64,000 nucleotides of DNA from Agrobacterium tumefaciens (GTDB lineage: Bacteria > Pseudomonadota > Alphaproteobacteria > Rhizobiales > Rhizobiaceae), in assembly GCF_013318015.2 (NCBI RefSeq), contig NZ_CP115841.1, positions 2,356,001 through 2,420,000 on the forward strand, in the 5' to 3' direction. A model generated the notes under the pieces. It searched no databases. It saw nothing but the letters and a program-made list of their open reading frames with translations, and was not told the origin of the DNA. The number at the start of each line of letters is the position of its first letter. Position 1 is the first letter of the stretch. A program made the translations under genes and the position numbers. Of the stretch, positions 1 to 9,741 are shown in pieces.

Positions 1-2
1 CG

Positions 3-818
3 GATGAGATTACACGCCCGCAAAACCTGCTCGACGCCATGCGTCATGGTGTGCTGAACGGCGGCAAACGCCTGCGGCCCTTCCTGGTCATAGAAAGCAC
101 GGCCTTGCTCGGCGGAAATGCCGAAGCAGCCCATCACGTCGGTGCCGCGCTGGAGTGCCTGCATTGTTACTCGCTGGTGCACGACGATCTGCCAGCGATG
201 GATGACGACGACCTGCGCCGCGGCCAGCCGACAGTGCACCGCAAATTCGACGAGGCGACCGCCATTCTCGCAGGCGACAGCCTGCTGACACTCGCTTTCG
301 ATATTATCGCATCGGACGAAAATCCTCTCCAGGCAGACCGCAAGGCGTCTCTCGTTCTCTCGCTCGCCCGCGCCGCAGGCGTCGGCGGCATGGCGGGCGG
401 TCAGGCGCTCGATCTGGCTGCGGAAAAGAACGCACCTGATGAGACCGGCATTATTACATTGCAGGCTATGAAAACCGGTGCGCTGCTTCGCTTCGCCTGC
501 GAGGCAGGCGCGATCATCGCCGGCAGCGATGTTTCCGAAAGACAAAGACTGCGCCTCTTCGGTGAAAAGATCGGCCTTGCCTTCCAGCTTGCCGACGATC
601 TCCTGGATCTGACCGCCGATGCCGCCACCATGGGCAAGGCAACCGGCAAGGATGCCGCACGCGGCAAGGGAACGCTGGTGGCACTACGCGGTGAAGACTG
701 GGCGCGCCTCAAGCTTCAGGAACAGGTGGCGGAAGCCTCCGAACTTCTGGCCCCCTACGGCGAAAAGGCCGCGATACTCATCGCGGCCGCCAGATTCATC
801 GCCGAACGGAAAAGCTGA
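3..818 (+). CDS. ispA: Polyprenyl (farnesyl/geranylgeranyl) diphosphate synthase, 5' truncated by window edge
   Basis: Condenses isopentenyl diphosphate with allylic diphosphates to make farnesyl- or geranylgeranyl-diphosphate in the cytoplasm. The frame is open back to base 3 before the first ATG (39), so the true start lies outside the window; 271 residues are visible against about 300 for the family, so roughly 30 are missing. Visible hallmarks are GGKRLRP near the start, the first aspartate-rich motif (DDLPAMDDDD) and the second one (FQLADDLLD), both Mg-diphosphate binding sites. Product chain length cannot be read from the sequence, so farnesyl versus geranylgeranyl synthase is open; ispA is the commonest assignment for a protein of this size. 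Confidence 0.88.
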   Translation, partial: DEITRPQNLLDAMRHGVLNGGKRLRPFLVIESTALLGGNAEAAHHVGAALECLHCYSLVHDDLPAMDDDDLRRGQPTVHRKFDEATAILAGDSLLTLAFDIIASDENPLQADRKASLVLSLARAAGVGGMAGGQALDLAAEKNAPDETGIITLQAMKTGALLRFACEAGAIIAGSDVSERQRLRLFGEKIGLAFQLADDLLDLTADAATMGKATGKDAARGKGTLVALRGEDWARLKLQEQVAEASELLAPYGEKAAILIAAARFIAERKS

Positions 819-845
819 GCCGGTTTCCCGGCTCACCGTTTTTCA
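814..845 (+). terminator. Rho-independent terminator of the polyprenyl synthase gene
   Basis: Perfect 8-bp stem TGAGCCGG/CCGGCTCA with a TTTC loop (816-835), followed by CCGTTTTT. The stem begins on the stop codon itself. Confidence 0.7.
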
Positions 846-850
846 GCCAA

Positions 851-1513
851 TCAGCCCTTGAGCGGCGAAATCAGCACTTCGACACGACGGTTCTGGGCGC
901 GGCCATCCGGCGTTGCGTTCGAAGCGATCGGCTGCGAGGGGCCGAAGCCGAGCGTCGAAATACGGCGCTGGTCGACGCCGCGTGCGCCGAGATAGTTTGC
1001 AACAGACGCCGCACGACGCTCGGAAAGCGCCTGGTTGTGCTGCTGGCTGCCGGTAGAGTCGGTATGGCCGTTGATGTCGATGAGCGTGCGGTTGAACTTG
1101 TTCAGCACGATGGCGACGGAATCGAGTGTCTGATAGAAGGGCGGGATGACCTGATCCTGATCCGTCGCGAAGGTGATGTTCGACGGCATGTTGAGAACGA
1201 TGCTGTCGCCACGGCGGGTAACCGAAACGCCAGTGCCCTGAAGCTGGGCGCGAAGCTCGGATTCCTGACCATCCATGTAATTGCCGATTGCGCCACCGGC
1301 GAGTGCACCGATGCCGGCGCCGATGAGGGCTGCGTTGCGGCGACCGACCGGCGAACCGCCGACAGCCAGACCACCGAGAGCACCGACGACAGCGCCGATA
1401 CCAGCGCCGCCCGCCGTGTTCGACATCTTCTGCTCACCCGTATAGGGATCGGTGGTGGTGCAGGCGGAAAGATAGGTCCCGCAAAGGGCAACGATCGCGA
1501 TTTTTTTGATCAT
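851..1513 (-). CDS. OmpA-family outer-membrane lipoprotein with glycine-zipper segment
   Basis: A 220-residue envelope lipoprotein expected to tether the outer membrane to peptidoglycan. The N-terminus is a lipoprotein signal with lipobox LSAC (Cys18). Residues about 35-85 form a Gly/Ala-rich glycine-zipper region (repeats such as GAGIGAVVGALGG), which probably packs in the membrane. The C-terminal half is an OmpA-like peptidoglycan-binding domain with INGHTDSTG, LSERRAASV and the final QNRRVEVLI. It resembles YiaD-type lipoproteins. It converges on the polyprenyl synthase and lies downstream of ispG on the same strand, with a gap too small to rule out co-transcription. Confidence 0.87.
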   Translation of the reverse strand: MIKKIAIVALCGTYLSACTTTDPYTGEQKMSNTAGGAGIGAVVGALGGLAVGGSPVGRRNAALIGAGIGALAGGAIGNYMDGQESELRAQLQGTGVSVTRRGDSIVLNMPSNITFATDQDQVIPPFYQTLDSVAIVLNKFNRTLIDINGHTDSTGSQQHNQALSERRAASVANYLGARGVDQRRISTLGFGPSQPIASNATPDGRAQNRRVEVLISPLKG

Positions 1514-1579
1514 GTGTTTTGATGCTCCGAAGGGTTCAGGCGGTATGACAGTGGAATTTCGGCATTTTCACGGTAGTTT

Positions 1580-2830
1580 TTACTCCGCCGCATCTTTCCG
1601 GCCAAAACGCTTTTCGATGTAATCGATCACAAGCGCTTCAAAATCCGCGGCGATGTTGGGACCGCGCAGGGTGAGCGCCTTCTCGCCATCGATGAAGATC
1701 GGTGCAGCGGGGCTTTCGCCGGTTCCGGGCAGTGAAATGCCGATATCGGCATGTTTGCTTTCGCCGGGGCCATTAACGATGCAGCCCATGACAGCAACAT
1801 TGAGCGCTTCCACACCGGGATACTTTTCACGCCAGATCGGCATGTTCTTGCGAATGTCATTCTGGATATTCTGGGCAAGTTCCTGAAAGACGGTAGAGGT
1901 GGTGCGCCCGCAGCCGGGACATGCCGCAACCACCGGAATGAACTGGCGGAAACCCATGACCTGCAGCAATTCCTGCGCCACCTGCACCTCGCGGGTGCGG
2001 TCGCCGTTCGGCTCCGGCGTCAGCGAGACGCGGATCGTGTCGCCAATACCGTGCTGCAGCACATAACCCATGGCAGCAGACGAGGCGACGATGCCCTTGG
2101 AACCCATGCCGGCTTCGGTAAGACCGAGATGCAGTGCGTGGTTGGAACGTTCCGACAGCATCGAATAAACGGCAATCAGGTCCTGTACCTGGCTGACCTT
2201 GGCAGACAGGATGATGCGATTGCGCGGCAGGCCGATTTCTTCGGCAAGCTCTGCGGAAATCAGTGCCGACTGGACTATGGCTTCGCGGGTGACCTGACGG
2301 GCAGAGAGCGGAAAACCCTGCTCCTTGTTCTTGTCCATCAGCGTCGTCAGCAATTCCTGATCGAGCGACCCCCAGTTCACGCCGATGCGAACCGGCTTGT
2401 CATAACGGATCGCCATTTCGACGATTTCGCCGAACTGCTTGTCCTTCTTGTCCTTGAAGCCGACATTGCCGGGATTGATGCGGTATTTCGCCAGTGCTTC
2501 GGCACAGGCCGGATGATCGGCCAGAAGCTTGTGGCCTATATAGTGGAAATCGCCAATCAGCGGCACGTCCATACCAAGGCGCAGCAGCCGTTCGCGGATT
2601 TTCGGCACAGCGGCAGCGCTCTCATCGCGATCGACGGTGATGCGCACCATTTCAGAACCGGCCTGGAAAAGTGCCGCCACCTGCTGCACGGTGGCGTCGA
2701 TATCCGCCGTGTCGGTATTGGTCATGGATTGTACGACGACAGGCGCACCGCCACCCACGATGACGCCCCCTACGTCGACGGCAACTGATGCACGGCGGGT
2801 CTTTGGATCGTAATCGGCGTGTGACGTCAT
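1580..2830 (-). CDS. ispG: 4-hydroxy-3-methylbut-2-en-1-yl diphosphate synthase (GcpE)
   Basis: Penultimate step of the MEP isoprenoid pathway, converting MEcPP to HMBPP with a [4Fe-4S] cluster. The cluster ligands are visible in CPGCGRTTS and in the [10 protein letters not shown] motif; the N-terminal barrel carries [11 protein letters not shown] and the [11 protein letters not shown] segment. The frame is open to 2902, but the first 24 residues look non-conserved, so I start at the ATG at 2830 (416 residues). A polyprenyl synthase sits two genes away, so two isoprenoid steps lie close together. Confidence 0.95.
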   Translation of the reverse strand: MTSHADYDPKTRRASVAVDVGGVIVGGGAPVVVQSMTNTDTADIDATVQQVAALFQAGSEMVRITVDRDESAAAVPKIRERLLRLGMDVPLIGDFHYIGHKLLADHPACAEALAKYRINPGNVGFKDKKDKQFGEIVEMAIRYDKPVRIGVNWGSLDQELLTTLMDKNKEQGFPLSARQVTREAIVQSALISAELAEEIGLPRNRIILSAKVSQVQDLIAVYSMLSERSNHALHLGLTEAGMGSKGIVASSAAMGYVLQHGIGDTIRVSLTPEPNGDRTREVQVAQELLQVMGFRQFIPVVAACPGCGRTTSTVFQELAQNIQNDIRKNMPIWREKYPGVEALNVAVMGCIVNGPGESKHADIGISLPGTGESPAAPIFIDGEKALTLRGPNIAADFEALVIDYIEKRFGRKDAAE

Positions 2831-2950
2831 GGCGGTCTCTGGAGCTTGCGGCAAGGTCTGGCAATTGAGGTGAAACAAGGGGGCGTGCTTGTCAACACCC
2901 AACGCATAAGAGCTTCTACTTTACCGCAATCATGGCAAAATTCGAGACGC

Positions 2951-4141
2951 CTATTCCTTGCCCGCACCATCCGCATGCCGGGCGAGCCGCGAAAGCAGCA
3001 AAACCACCACATGCAACAACGGCAGAGCGAGAAATACGGTGGCGAGGCCGGTATGTTCGGCAATGAAGCCGATGGCCGAGGGTGCTACCAGAATCCCGGA
3101 ATAACCCATGGTGGTGACGACCGACAGGCCGATGCCGGGTGCCAGTCCCGGCATGTTCCCCGCCGCCGAAAAGGCGATCGGCACCATGTTGGAAATACCG
3201 ATACCGGCAATCGCGAAGCCGATGATCACAAACGTGGAATTTCCCGCAAGACCCGCAATCAGAAGGCCCGCAATCGACATGACCGAGCAGAACCGCAGGG
3301 TATTGACCGCGCCGAACCGGTCGCGCACCAGATCGCCGGCAAAACGCATGGCCGCCATGGTCATGGAAAAGGCCGCGAATGCGAAACCGGACTGGGACAC
3401 GGAAGCGCCGAGTTCATTGCGCAGATAAAGGGCACCCCAATCGAGGATCGCGCCTTCCGGAATCATCGAAAACAGCGCCATCAGACCGATAATCCACGGC
3501 AAGGGCGTCAGCGGCAAGCGACCTTTCGGACGCTCCTCCTCGGCATGCGGGCGATCCGCAAGAACGCGCGGCCACGCGACGACGAGCAAAACAAGGGCGA
3601 TGACCGTCAACGCGATCGCATGCCCCTGCACGCCAATGGTCGTGATGAGATAGCCGCCAAGACCGGCACCGATCAGGCCGCCCAGGCTCCAGAAAGCATG
3701 GCACGACGACATGATGGCGCGGCGCATGTCACGCTCGACCGCCACCGCATTGGCGTTCATGGCGACATCCATCGCCCCTGTCAGCCCACCGAACAGGAAA
3801 ACTGCAATCACACCCGCCCAGATCGTGTCTGCCCAGGAGATGAAAAGCAGTGTCGGCAAGAAAATAGCCGCACTCGCAAGGCTGACCGTTCGCGATCCGA
3901 AACGGGCGATCTGGGAACCGGCGATCGGCATGAAAACCAGCGAGCCGACGCCGAAAACCAGAATGATAAGGCCAAGCGCACTTTCACTGAGGGATAACCG
4001 CGCCGCAAATTCCGGTATTTTGGGCGCCCACGACCCCATCATGAAACCGTTCATCAAAAACAGCAGGGACACACCGAGCCTGTGCCGCGTCAGATAGGAC
4101 GAGCGCTTGACCGTCGGCGAAAATGTCGTGGGGCCGTTCAT
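2951..4141 (-). CDS. Major facilitator superfamily transporter
   Basis: A 396-residue inner-membrane transporter with about 12 hydrophobic helices (for example VIAVFLFGGLTGAMDVAMNA near residue 110 and the IVALSVV-like segments towards the end). The N-terminus RHRLGVSLLFLMNGFMMGSW is typical of small MFS permeases related to FucP/YbjJ-type carriers. The substrate is not readable. The DeoR-family regulator ends 12 bp upstream on the same strand, so the pair is probably one operon; DeoR partners usually respond to phosphorylated sugars, which makes a sugar or sugar derivative the best guess (inference). Confidence 0.8.
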   Translation of the reverse strand: MNGPTTFSPTVKRSSYLTRHRLGVSLLFLMNGFMMGSWAPKIPEFAARLSLSESALGLIILVFGVGSLVFMPIAGSQIARFGSRTVSLASAAIFLPTLLFISWADTIWAGVIAVFLFGGLTGAMDVAMNANAVAVERDMRRAIMSSCHAFWSLGGLIGAGLGGYLITTIGVQGHAIALTVIALVLLVVAWPRVLADRPHAEEERPKGRLPLTPLPWIIGLMALFSMIPEGAILDWGALYLRNELGASVSQSGFAFAAFSMTMAAMRFAGDLVRDRFGAVNTLRFCSVMSIAGLLIAGLAGNSTFVIIGFAIAGIGISNMVPIAFSAAGNMPGLAPGIGLSVVTTMGYSGILVAPSAIGFIAEHTGLATVFLALPLLHVVVLLLSRLARHADGAGKE

Positions 4142-4153
4142 CGGTAATATCCT

Positions 4154-4954
4154 TCAGACTTGACCGTGAGAGAGTTGGACGGCGTCATCGTCGCCGAAAT
4201 GAACTTGTACGCCTTTAGCCGATAGCGCCTCGACCAATGTGCGGTCGGCGTCATGTTCGAGCACCAGGGAAAGAGGCGGAGAAAAGTCGTGCACGTGAAA
4301 CGCCGCCTTGTGGCCCAGCTTTTCCGTGGTGATGGCGGCAACAATCCGCTGGCTTGCGCTGCAGGCAAGCCGCTTGAACACGGCATCCTCGAAAATATCC
4401 GCCGACAGGCCGGTCTCAGCCGCAACACCGCAAACGCCAAGAATACATAGCTCGGGCCGCATCAGCTCAAGTTGCCGCAACGCCATGGCGTCGATGGCCG
4501 CACCGACGGCCGGATCGACCTTGCCGCCGATCATGATCAAAGCGATATCGGCGCGCCCCGTGAGTTCAGCGGCAATAGCAGGCGTATTCGTTACCACCGT
4601 CAATTTGAGACCGGCGGGGATAGCCCTTGCAATGGCCAGATTGGTGGAGCCGGCATCGATGAAGACGACCATTCCCGGCTCAAAAAGCGGCATTGCTGCG
4701 CGCGCCAACGAAGCCTTGCGATCGGCATCCTCGGCGATCCGTGTCTTCAGCGGCACCGTCTTGCTATCGGAAAGCAACGCCCCGCCATAGACGCGCAGAC
4801 ACTCCCCGCGCGCCGCCATATCCCGCAGATCCCGGCGGACCGTATCTTCCGAAACGCCGAAATTCTGGGCCAGATCCTGCGCAAGCACGCGGCCGCTTTG
4901 CCGCAACTGTGCAAGAATGAGCGCCTGCCGCTCGCTGACAAAATGATCGCTCAT
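4154..4954 (-). CDS. DeoR-family transcriptional regulator
   Basis: A 266-residue repressor-type protein. The N-terminal winged helix carries the DeoR signature (VSEDTVRRDLRDMAARGECL followed by RVYGGALL, residues about 30-60). The remainder is a DeoR C-terminal sensor domain with the sugar-phosphate-isomerase-like fold, including VFIDAGSTNLAIARAIP. It lies immediately upstream of the MFS gene (12-bp gap), so it probably controls that gene and itself. The effector is unknown. Upstream, at 4963-4998, the sequence ATGCAT occurs twice 30 bp apart around GTGCAC, a candidate autoregulatory site. Confidence 0.87.
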   Translation of the reverse strand: MSDHFVSERQALILAQLRQSGRVLAQDLAQNFGVSEDTVRRDLRDMAARGECLRVYGGALLSDSKTVPLKTRIAEDADRKASLARAAMPLFEPGMVVFIDAGSTNLAIARAIPAGLKLTVVTNTPAIAAELTGRADIALIMIGGKVDPAVGAAIDAMALRQLELMRPELCILGVCGVAAETGLSADIFEDAVFKRLACSASQRIVAAITTEKLGHKAAFHVHDFSPPLSLVLEHDADRTLVEALSAKGVQVHFGDDDAVQLSHGQV

Positions 4955-5026
4955 CGGGACTCATGCATAAACAGGAACAAACGTGCACGAACATGCATAT
5001 TTGAGTTTTAGCGAAGGTGCAACAGC

Positions 5027-5054
5027 AAAACGCCCGCCGGGAGGGCGGGCGTTT
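5027..5054 (-). terminator. Terminator of pyc
   Basis: On the minus strand an AACGCCCGCC/GGCGGGCGTT stem with a short loop is followed by TT, 45 bp beyond the pyc stop. Confidence 0.7.
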
Positions 5055-5098
5055 ATAACGAAAGACAAAATATCGCGGCTAGCGATGCCGTGTGGGCA

Positions 5099-8000
5099 TC
5101 ATTCCGCGTAGGCGATCAGCAGATCCTTTGCGTCGATCTGGTCACCCGGGCGCACAAGAACCTCGGCGACCTTGCCATCGCGTTCGGCGTGAAGCGCAGT
5201 TTCCATCTTCATGGCTTCGATGGAGAGCAGCACGTCGCCGGCCTTGACCTCCTGACCCTGGTTGATGAAGACGCGGCTGATCACGCCCGGCATCGGCGCA
5301 CCAATATGCGTGCCATTGCCGAGTTCCGCTTTGCGGCGCACCGCAGAGCCGGATGCGCCATGAGCGCGATCCGGCACCTTGATGCGGCGCGGCTGGCCGT
5401 TGATCTCGAAGAACACCGTCACCATGCCCTTATCGTCAGTGCCTGAAGAGGCTTGATTGACGATGACCAGCGTTTTGCCGCGCTCGATATCGGCAAACAG
5501 CTCTTCACCGTCCTCCATGCCATAGAAATACGCATGGGTGGGAAGCACGGAAACCGGACCGTAGGTCTCGGATGTCAGCGCGAAATCGGTGAACACCTTC
5601 GGATACATCAGATAGGATGCGAATTCGAAGTCGTTCACGGAACGCTCGAGTTTGGTCTCGATCGCCTTTCTCTCCGCATCGAGATCGGCATCCGGCAGCA
5701 AAGAGCCGGGACGAACCGTATAGGGCGCGTCACCCTTCAGCGCCTTTTTCTGCAGGGCTTCCGGCCAGCCGCCTGGCGACTGTCCAAGATCGCCCTTCAG
5801 CATCGAAACTACCGAGTCCGGGAAGGACACTTCGCGATCAGCATTTTCCACGTCGGCGACCGTCAGATCCTGGCTCACCATCATCAGCGCCATATCGCCG
5901 ACAACCTTGGAGGACGGCGTGACCTTGACGATATCGCCGAACATCCGGTTGGCGTCGGCATAGGCCTGCGCGACCTCGTGCCAGCGGCTCTCAAGACCGA
6001 GCGAGCGCGCCTGCTCCTTGAGATTGGTGAATTGCCCACCGGGCATTTCATGCAGATAGACTTCCGAGGCAGGGCCCTTCAGATCGCTTTCGAAAGCCGC
6101 ATACTGGTTGCGCGCCGACTCCCAGTAGAACGAGATGCGGCGGATCCATTCGGTATCGAGACCGGTATCGCGTTCCGATCCGGCCAGCGCTTCCACGATG
6201 GAACCGAGGCAGGGCTGGGACGTGTTGCCCGAAAGCGCATCCATGGCGGCATCCACCGCATCCACGCCCGCATCGACGGCGGCAAGCACGGTCGCAGCCG
6301 CAATGCCGGATGTGTCATGCGTGTGGAAATGGATAGGCAGGCTGGTCGCCTCCCTCAGCGCCTTGAACAGCACCTTGGCAGCGGCAGGCTTCAGAAGTCC
6401 CGCCATATCCTTGACGGCGATGATGTGCGCGCCTGCACGCTCCAGCTCGGCGGCGAGGTTGGTATAATATTTCAGGTCGTATTTTGGACGCGCGGAATTG
6501 AGGATATCGCCCGTGTAGCAGATGGCCGCTTCGCAGAGCTTGTTCTCCTCGGCGATCGCATCCATCGATACGCGCATATTCTCCACCCAGTTCAGGCAGT
6601 CGAAGACGCGGAACAGGTCGATACCGCCCTTCGCAGCCTGACGGACGAAATATTTCACGACATTGTCTGGATAGTTCTTGTACCCGACGCCGTTCGCACC
6701 GCGCAGCAGCATTTGCAGCAGCAGGTTCGGCGCACCCTCGCGGATCAGCGCCAGGCGCTCCCACGGGTCTTCCGTCAGGAAGCGCATGGAAACGTCGAAA
6801 GTGGCGCCGCCCCAGCACTCCAGAGACAGAAGCTGCGGCAAGGCCTTGGCATAGACGCTTGCGACGCCGGCAATGTCATGGGTACGCATGCGCGTGGCCA
6901 GCAGCGACTGATGGCCGTCGCGCATCGTCGTGTCCGTTACCAGCACCCGCTTTTCGTTGCGCATCCAGTCGGCAAAGCCCTTCGGCCCCAGCCGGTCGAG
7001 CAATTGCTTGGTTCCATCAGGCGTCGGCGCATCGATGTAGGGAACCACCGGCTGTGCCGCATTTGCCGGTGGCTTGACGCGGCCCTTGGTTTCCGGATGC
7101 CCGTTCACCGTCACATCTGCAAGATAGGTGAGCAGCTTCGTAGCGCGGTCCTGACGCTTGACCTGTGCAAACAGCTCCGGCGTCGAATCGATGAAGCGGG
7201 TCGTATAGGTGTTGTTGCGGAAACTCGCATGGCCAATGATGGCCTCGAGGAAGGTGAGGTTGGTCGCAACACCGCGAATTCGGAATTCGCGCAGCGCGCG
7301 GTCCATGCGGCTGATCGCTTCATCCGGCTGCGGCGCCCAGGCCGTTACCTTCACCAAAAGCGGATCGTAATAACGGGTGATGATCGCCCCCGAATAGGAC
7401 GTCCCGCCATCCAGACGAATGCCGAAGCCGGACGCCGAGCGGTACGCCGTTATACGGCCGTAGTCGGGAATGAAATTGTGCTCCGGGTCTTCTGTGGTGA
7501 TACGGCACTGCAGCGCATGGCCGTTGAGGCGGATATCCTCCTGTTTCGGCACACCCGATTCCGGCGTGCCGATGGCGGCCCCTTCCAGAATATGGATTTG
7601 CGCCTTGACGATATCGATGCCGGTCACGACTTCGGTGACGGTATGCTCCACCTGAATGCGCGGATTGACCTCGATGAAGTAGAATTTGCCGGTATCGACA
7701 TCCATCAGATATTCGACCGTGCCGGCGCCGATATAATTGGTCGCAGCCGCGATCTTCAAGGAATAGGCGGCCAGTTCCTGACGCTGCGCTTCGCTGAGAT
7801 AGGGTGCCGGCGCGCGCTCAACCACTTTTTGATTGCGGCGCTGGATCGAACAATCGCGCTCGAACAGATGCACGACATTGCCGTGGGTATCACCGAGAAC
7901 CTGGCTCTCGACGTGGCGGGCGCGCTCGAGCAGCTTTTCGAGATAGACCTCGTCCTTGCCGAAAGCGGCCTTCGCCTCGCGCTTGGCCTCGGTGACCTCG

Positions 8001-8560
8001 CGTGCCAGATCCTCCTTTTTGCGGATGGCGCGCATGCCGCGACCGCCGCCGCCCCAGGAGGCCTTCAACATCACGGGATAACCGATCTCTTCGGCCAGCC
8101 GCTCCACCTTTGCCATATCGTCCGGCAGCGGCTTGGTTGCAGGAACAACGGGAACATTGACCGAGATCGCCAGATTGCGGGCGGCAACCTTGTTGCCGAG
8201 CTGGCGCATCGTATCCGCCGTCGGTCCGATGAAGGTGATGCCAGCCTTGTTACAGGCCTCAACGAATTCGGGGCTTTCGGACAAAAGGCCGTAACCGGGA
8301 TGGATCGCGTCCGCGCCGGAAAGTCTGGCCACGCGGATGACCTCCTCAATCGAAAGATAGCTCTCGATCGGTCCCATATCCTTGGCGAGATGCGGACCCC
8401 TGCCGACCTGATAACTTTCATCCGCCTTGAAGCGGTGCAAAGACAGCTTGTCCTCTTCCGCCCAAATGGCGACGGTTTTTATCCCCAGCTCGTTCGCTGC
8501 CCGGAAAACTCGGATCGCAATTTCGGATCGGTTGGCAACAAGTATTTTCGATATTTTCAA
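5099..8560 (-). CDS. pyc: Pyruvate carboxylase
   Basis: Biotin-dependent anaplerotic enzyme making oxaloacetate from pyruvate, bicarbonate and ATP; cytoplasmic homotetramer. Domain order is complete: biotin carboxylase (residues 1 to about 450, opening ISKILVANRSEIAIRVFR, ATP-grasp loop WGGGGRGM), carboxyltransferase (TTMRDGHQSLLATRMRT, about residue 550), tetramerisation region, and biotin carrier domain with the biotinyl-lysine motif EAMKMET near the C-terminus. The frame is open to 8581 (TTG), but the TTG at 8560 is preceded by GGGGAG and gives 1153 residues starting just before the conserved ISKIL; I prefer it. Either way the start codon is TTG. Confidence 0.96.
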   Translation of the reverse strand: MKISKILVANRSEIAIRVFRAANELGIKTVAIWAEEDKLSLHRFKADESYQVGRGPHLAKDMGPIESYLSIEEVIRVARLSGADAIHPGYGLLSESPEFVEACNKAGITFIGPTADTMRQLGNKVAARNLAISVNVPVVPATKPLPDDMAKVERLAEEIGYPVMLKASWGGGGRGMRAIRKKEDLAREVTEAKREAKAAFGKDEVYLEKLLERARHVESQVLGDTHGNVVHLFERDCSIQRRNQKVVERAPAPYLSEAQRQELAAYSLKIAAATNYIGAGTVEYLMDVDTGKFYFIEVNPRIQVEHTVTEVVTGIDIVKAQIHILEGAAIGTPESGVPKQEDIRLNGHALQCRITTEDPEHNFIPDYGRITAYRSASGFGIRLDGGTSYSGAIITRYYDPLLVKVTAWAPQPDEAISRMDRALREFRIRGVATNLTFLEAIIGHASFRNNTYTTRFIDSTPELFAQVKRQDRATKLLTYLADVTVNGHPETKGRVKPPANAAQPVVPYIDAPTPDGTKQLLDRLGPKGFADWMRNEKRVLVTDTTMRDGHQSLLATRMRTHDIAGVASVYAKALPQLLSLECWGGATFDVSMRFLTEDPWERLALIREGAPNLLLQMLLRGANGVGYKNYPDNVVKYFVRQAAKGGIDLFRVFDCLNWVENMRVSMDAIAEENKLCEAAICYTGDILNSARPKYDLKYYTNLAAELERAGAHIIAVKDMAGLLKPAAAKVLFKALREATSLPIHFHTHDTSGIAAATVLAAVDAGVDAVDAAMDALSGNTSQPCLGSIVEALAGSERDTGLDTEWIRRISFYWESARNQYAAFESDLKGPASEVYLHEMPGGQFTNLKEQARSLGLESRWHEVAQAYADANRMFGDIVKVTPSSKVVGDMALMMVSQDLTVADVENADREVSFPDSVVSMLKGDLGQSPGGWPEALQKKALKGDAPYTVRPGSLLPDADLDAERKAIETKLERSVNDFEFASYLMYPKVFTDFALTSETYGPVSVLPTHAYFYGMEDGEELFADIERGKTLVIVNQASSGTDDKGMVTVFFEINGQPRRIKVPDRAHGASGSAVRRKAELGNGTHIGAPMPGVISRVFINQGQEVKAGDVLLSIEAMKMETALHAERDGKVAEVLVRPGDQIDAKDLLIAYAE

Positions 8561-8666
8561 GACGGTCTCCCCACACGCCAAAACAGAATTTCTGCTGCAC
8601 TGCGGAATTAAGCAGCAAAACCCGGTCTTGAAAAGGGCAATTCGGGAGAGAAGCGTACTGTCGTAA

Positions 8667-9452
8667 CTAGCTCAGCAAGCCGTTGCGAAAGGCGAGTGCT
8701 ACAGTATGCTGCCTGTTCTTGGCGCTGAACCGACGCTGGATTCCATTGATATACCAGTCGACCGTGTGATTGGAGATCGATAGCTGGCGTCCAATTTCGG
8801 TTGAGGTCATGCCATCAGCCATCAGCGTCAGCACTTCCATTTCCCGCCTTGTAAGTTCAAGAGCGGAAACATTCGGCGCGTTGCTGAGGTTATGGACCTG
8901 ACCTGAAAGATCGAGCAGACGCCAGAACACCGCGCGCGTGGCCGCATCCAGTAGCTCAACGTGCAACGAGGGCAATTGCCGGTCCTCGCCGCCAAGGAAC
9001 ACCGCGCCGATGAATCCCGCGCGCCCGTGCACCGGAAAGGCATACCCACCCTGCAGACCGTAACGGCCGGCATCGTGAAAAAACACATTCGCCCTTTTTC
9101 GATGCATCGCGCGGGGCAGGCCCTCAAGCGCCTCTTTCCACTGAAACGGCTTGTGCACCATGCCGATCACCTTACGGACGGGATCGACAAGATTATATTT
9201 CTTGGCGCGGTAGACCTCGATCCACCCTTCCGGGAGATGTTGTGCGAGAATCTGGCCGGTGGAAGCAAGCTCCCCGGTCATCCGCCGGCTGACGAGGAAA
9301 TATTCGAAACCATATTCGCGAATAAGTGTTACAAATTCGGAGCGAACACGATCAGCGTTTCCCGCCTGGTAGCACGCAGAGATGAAGTGAAGAATATCAT
9401 GCATAAAGACACATGCCCGGAGCTTGGCTGGAAGGGATGACATGAACGACAT
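8667..9452 (-). CDS. LuxR-family regulator with autoinducer-binding-type domain
   Basis: A 261-residue regulator. The C-terminus (about 195-261) is a GerE/LuxR helix-turn-helix: LTRREMEVLTLMADGMTSTE followed by IGRQLSISNHTVDWYINGIQ. The N-terminal half matches the layout of acyl-homoserine-lactone-binding domains, with W/Y/D positions such as WIEVYRAKKYNLVDPV. No luxI-type synthase is visible in the window, so this is a LuxR solo candidate. Internal ATGs at 9443 and 9404 are alternative starts; no strong Shine-Dalgarno settles it. It is divergent from chvA (289 bp apart), so a regulatory link is possible but unproven. Confidence 0.82.
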   Translation of the reverse strand: MSFMSSLPAKLRACVFMHDILHFISACYQAGNADRVRSEFVTLIREYGFEYFLVSRRMTGELASTGQILAQHLPEGWIEVYRAKKYNLVDPVRKVIGMVHKPFQWKEALEGLPRAMHRKRANVFFHDAGRYGLQGGYAFPVHGRAGFIGAVFLGGEDRQLPSLHVELLDAATRAVFWRLLDLSGQVHNLSNAPNVSALELTRREMEVLTLMADGMTSTEIGRQLSISNHTVDWYINGIQRRFSAKNRQHTVALAFRNGLLS

Positions 9453-9741
9453 GGTCCCGCGAGGACGTCATGTTACTCGGGCGCCGGTCGGTTCAGACTG
9501 AACATATCGTCGTTAGCAATCCCTGAAACGAACATGCAAAATCTTGTGACGGCGTCCCCTAGAAACATCGGGTTCAGTTTTTTTTCGGTTCGCACGCGTG
9601 CTCGGTTTGTTAAGCCGCCATTCAGACTGAAAGAGCGATAATTACACAAATTTCGCCGTCTCATGCAACCTTGCTAAAACAGCATTGTATTGAGACCGAA
9701 CAATCAACCGCTCGAAACCGACGCTGGACTGGATTGAAAAT

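Noticed and set aside
2846..3997. 383-codon plus-strand frame opposite the MFS gene
   Set aside because: Arg/Gln/Asp-rich shadow; the opposite strand shows a regular 12-helix transporter.
5453..8611. 1052-codon plus-strand frame opposite pyc
   Set aside because: Shadow of pyc; no recognisable motif and no ribosome site.
9473..9664. 63-codon minus-strand frame between the LuxR gene and chvA
   Set aside because: No ribosome site or family features; it lies in the promoter region.
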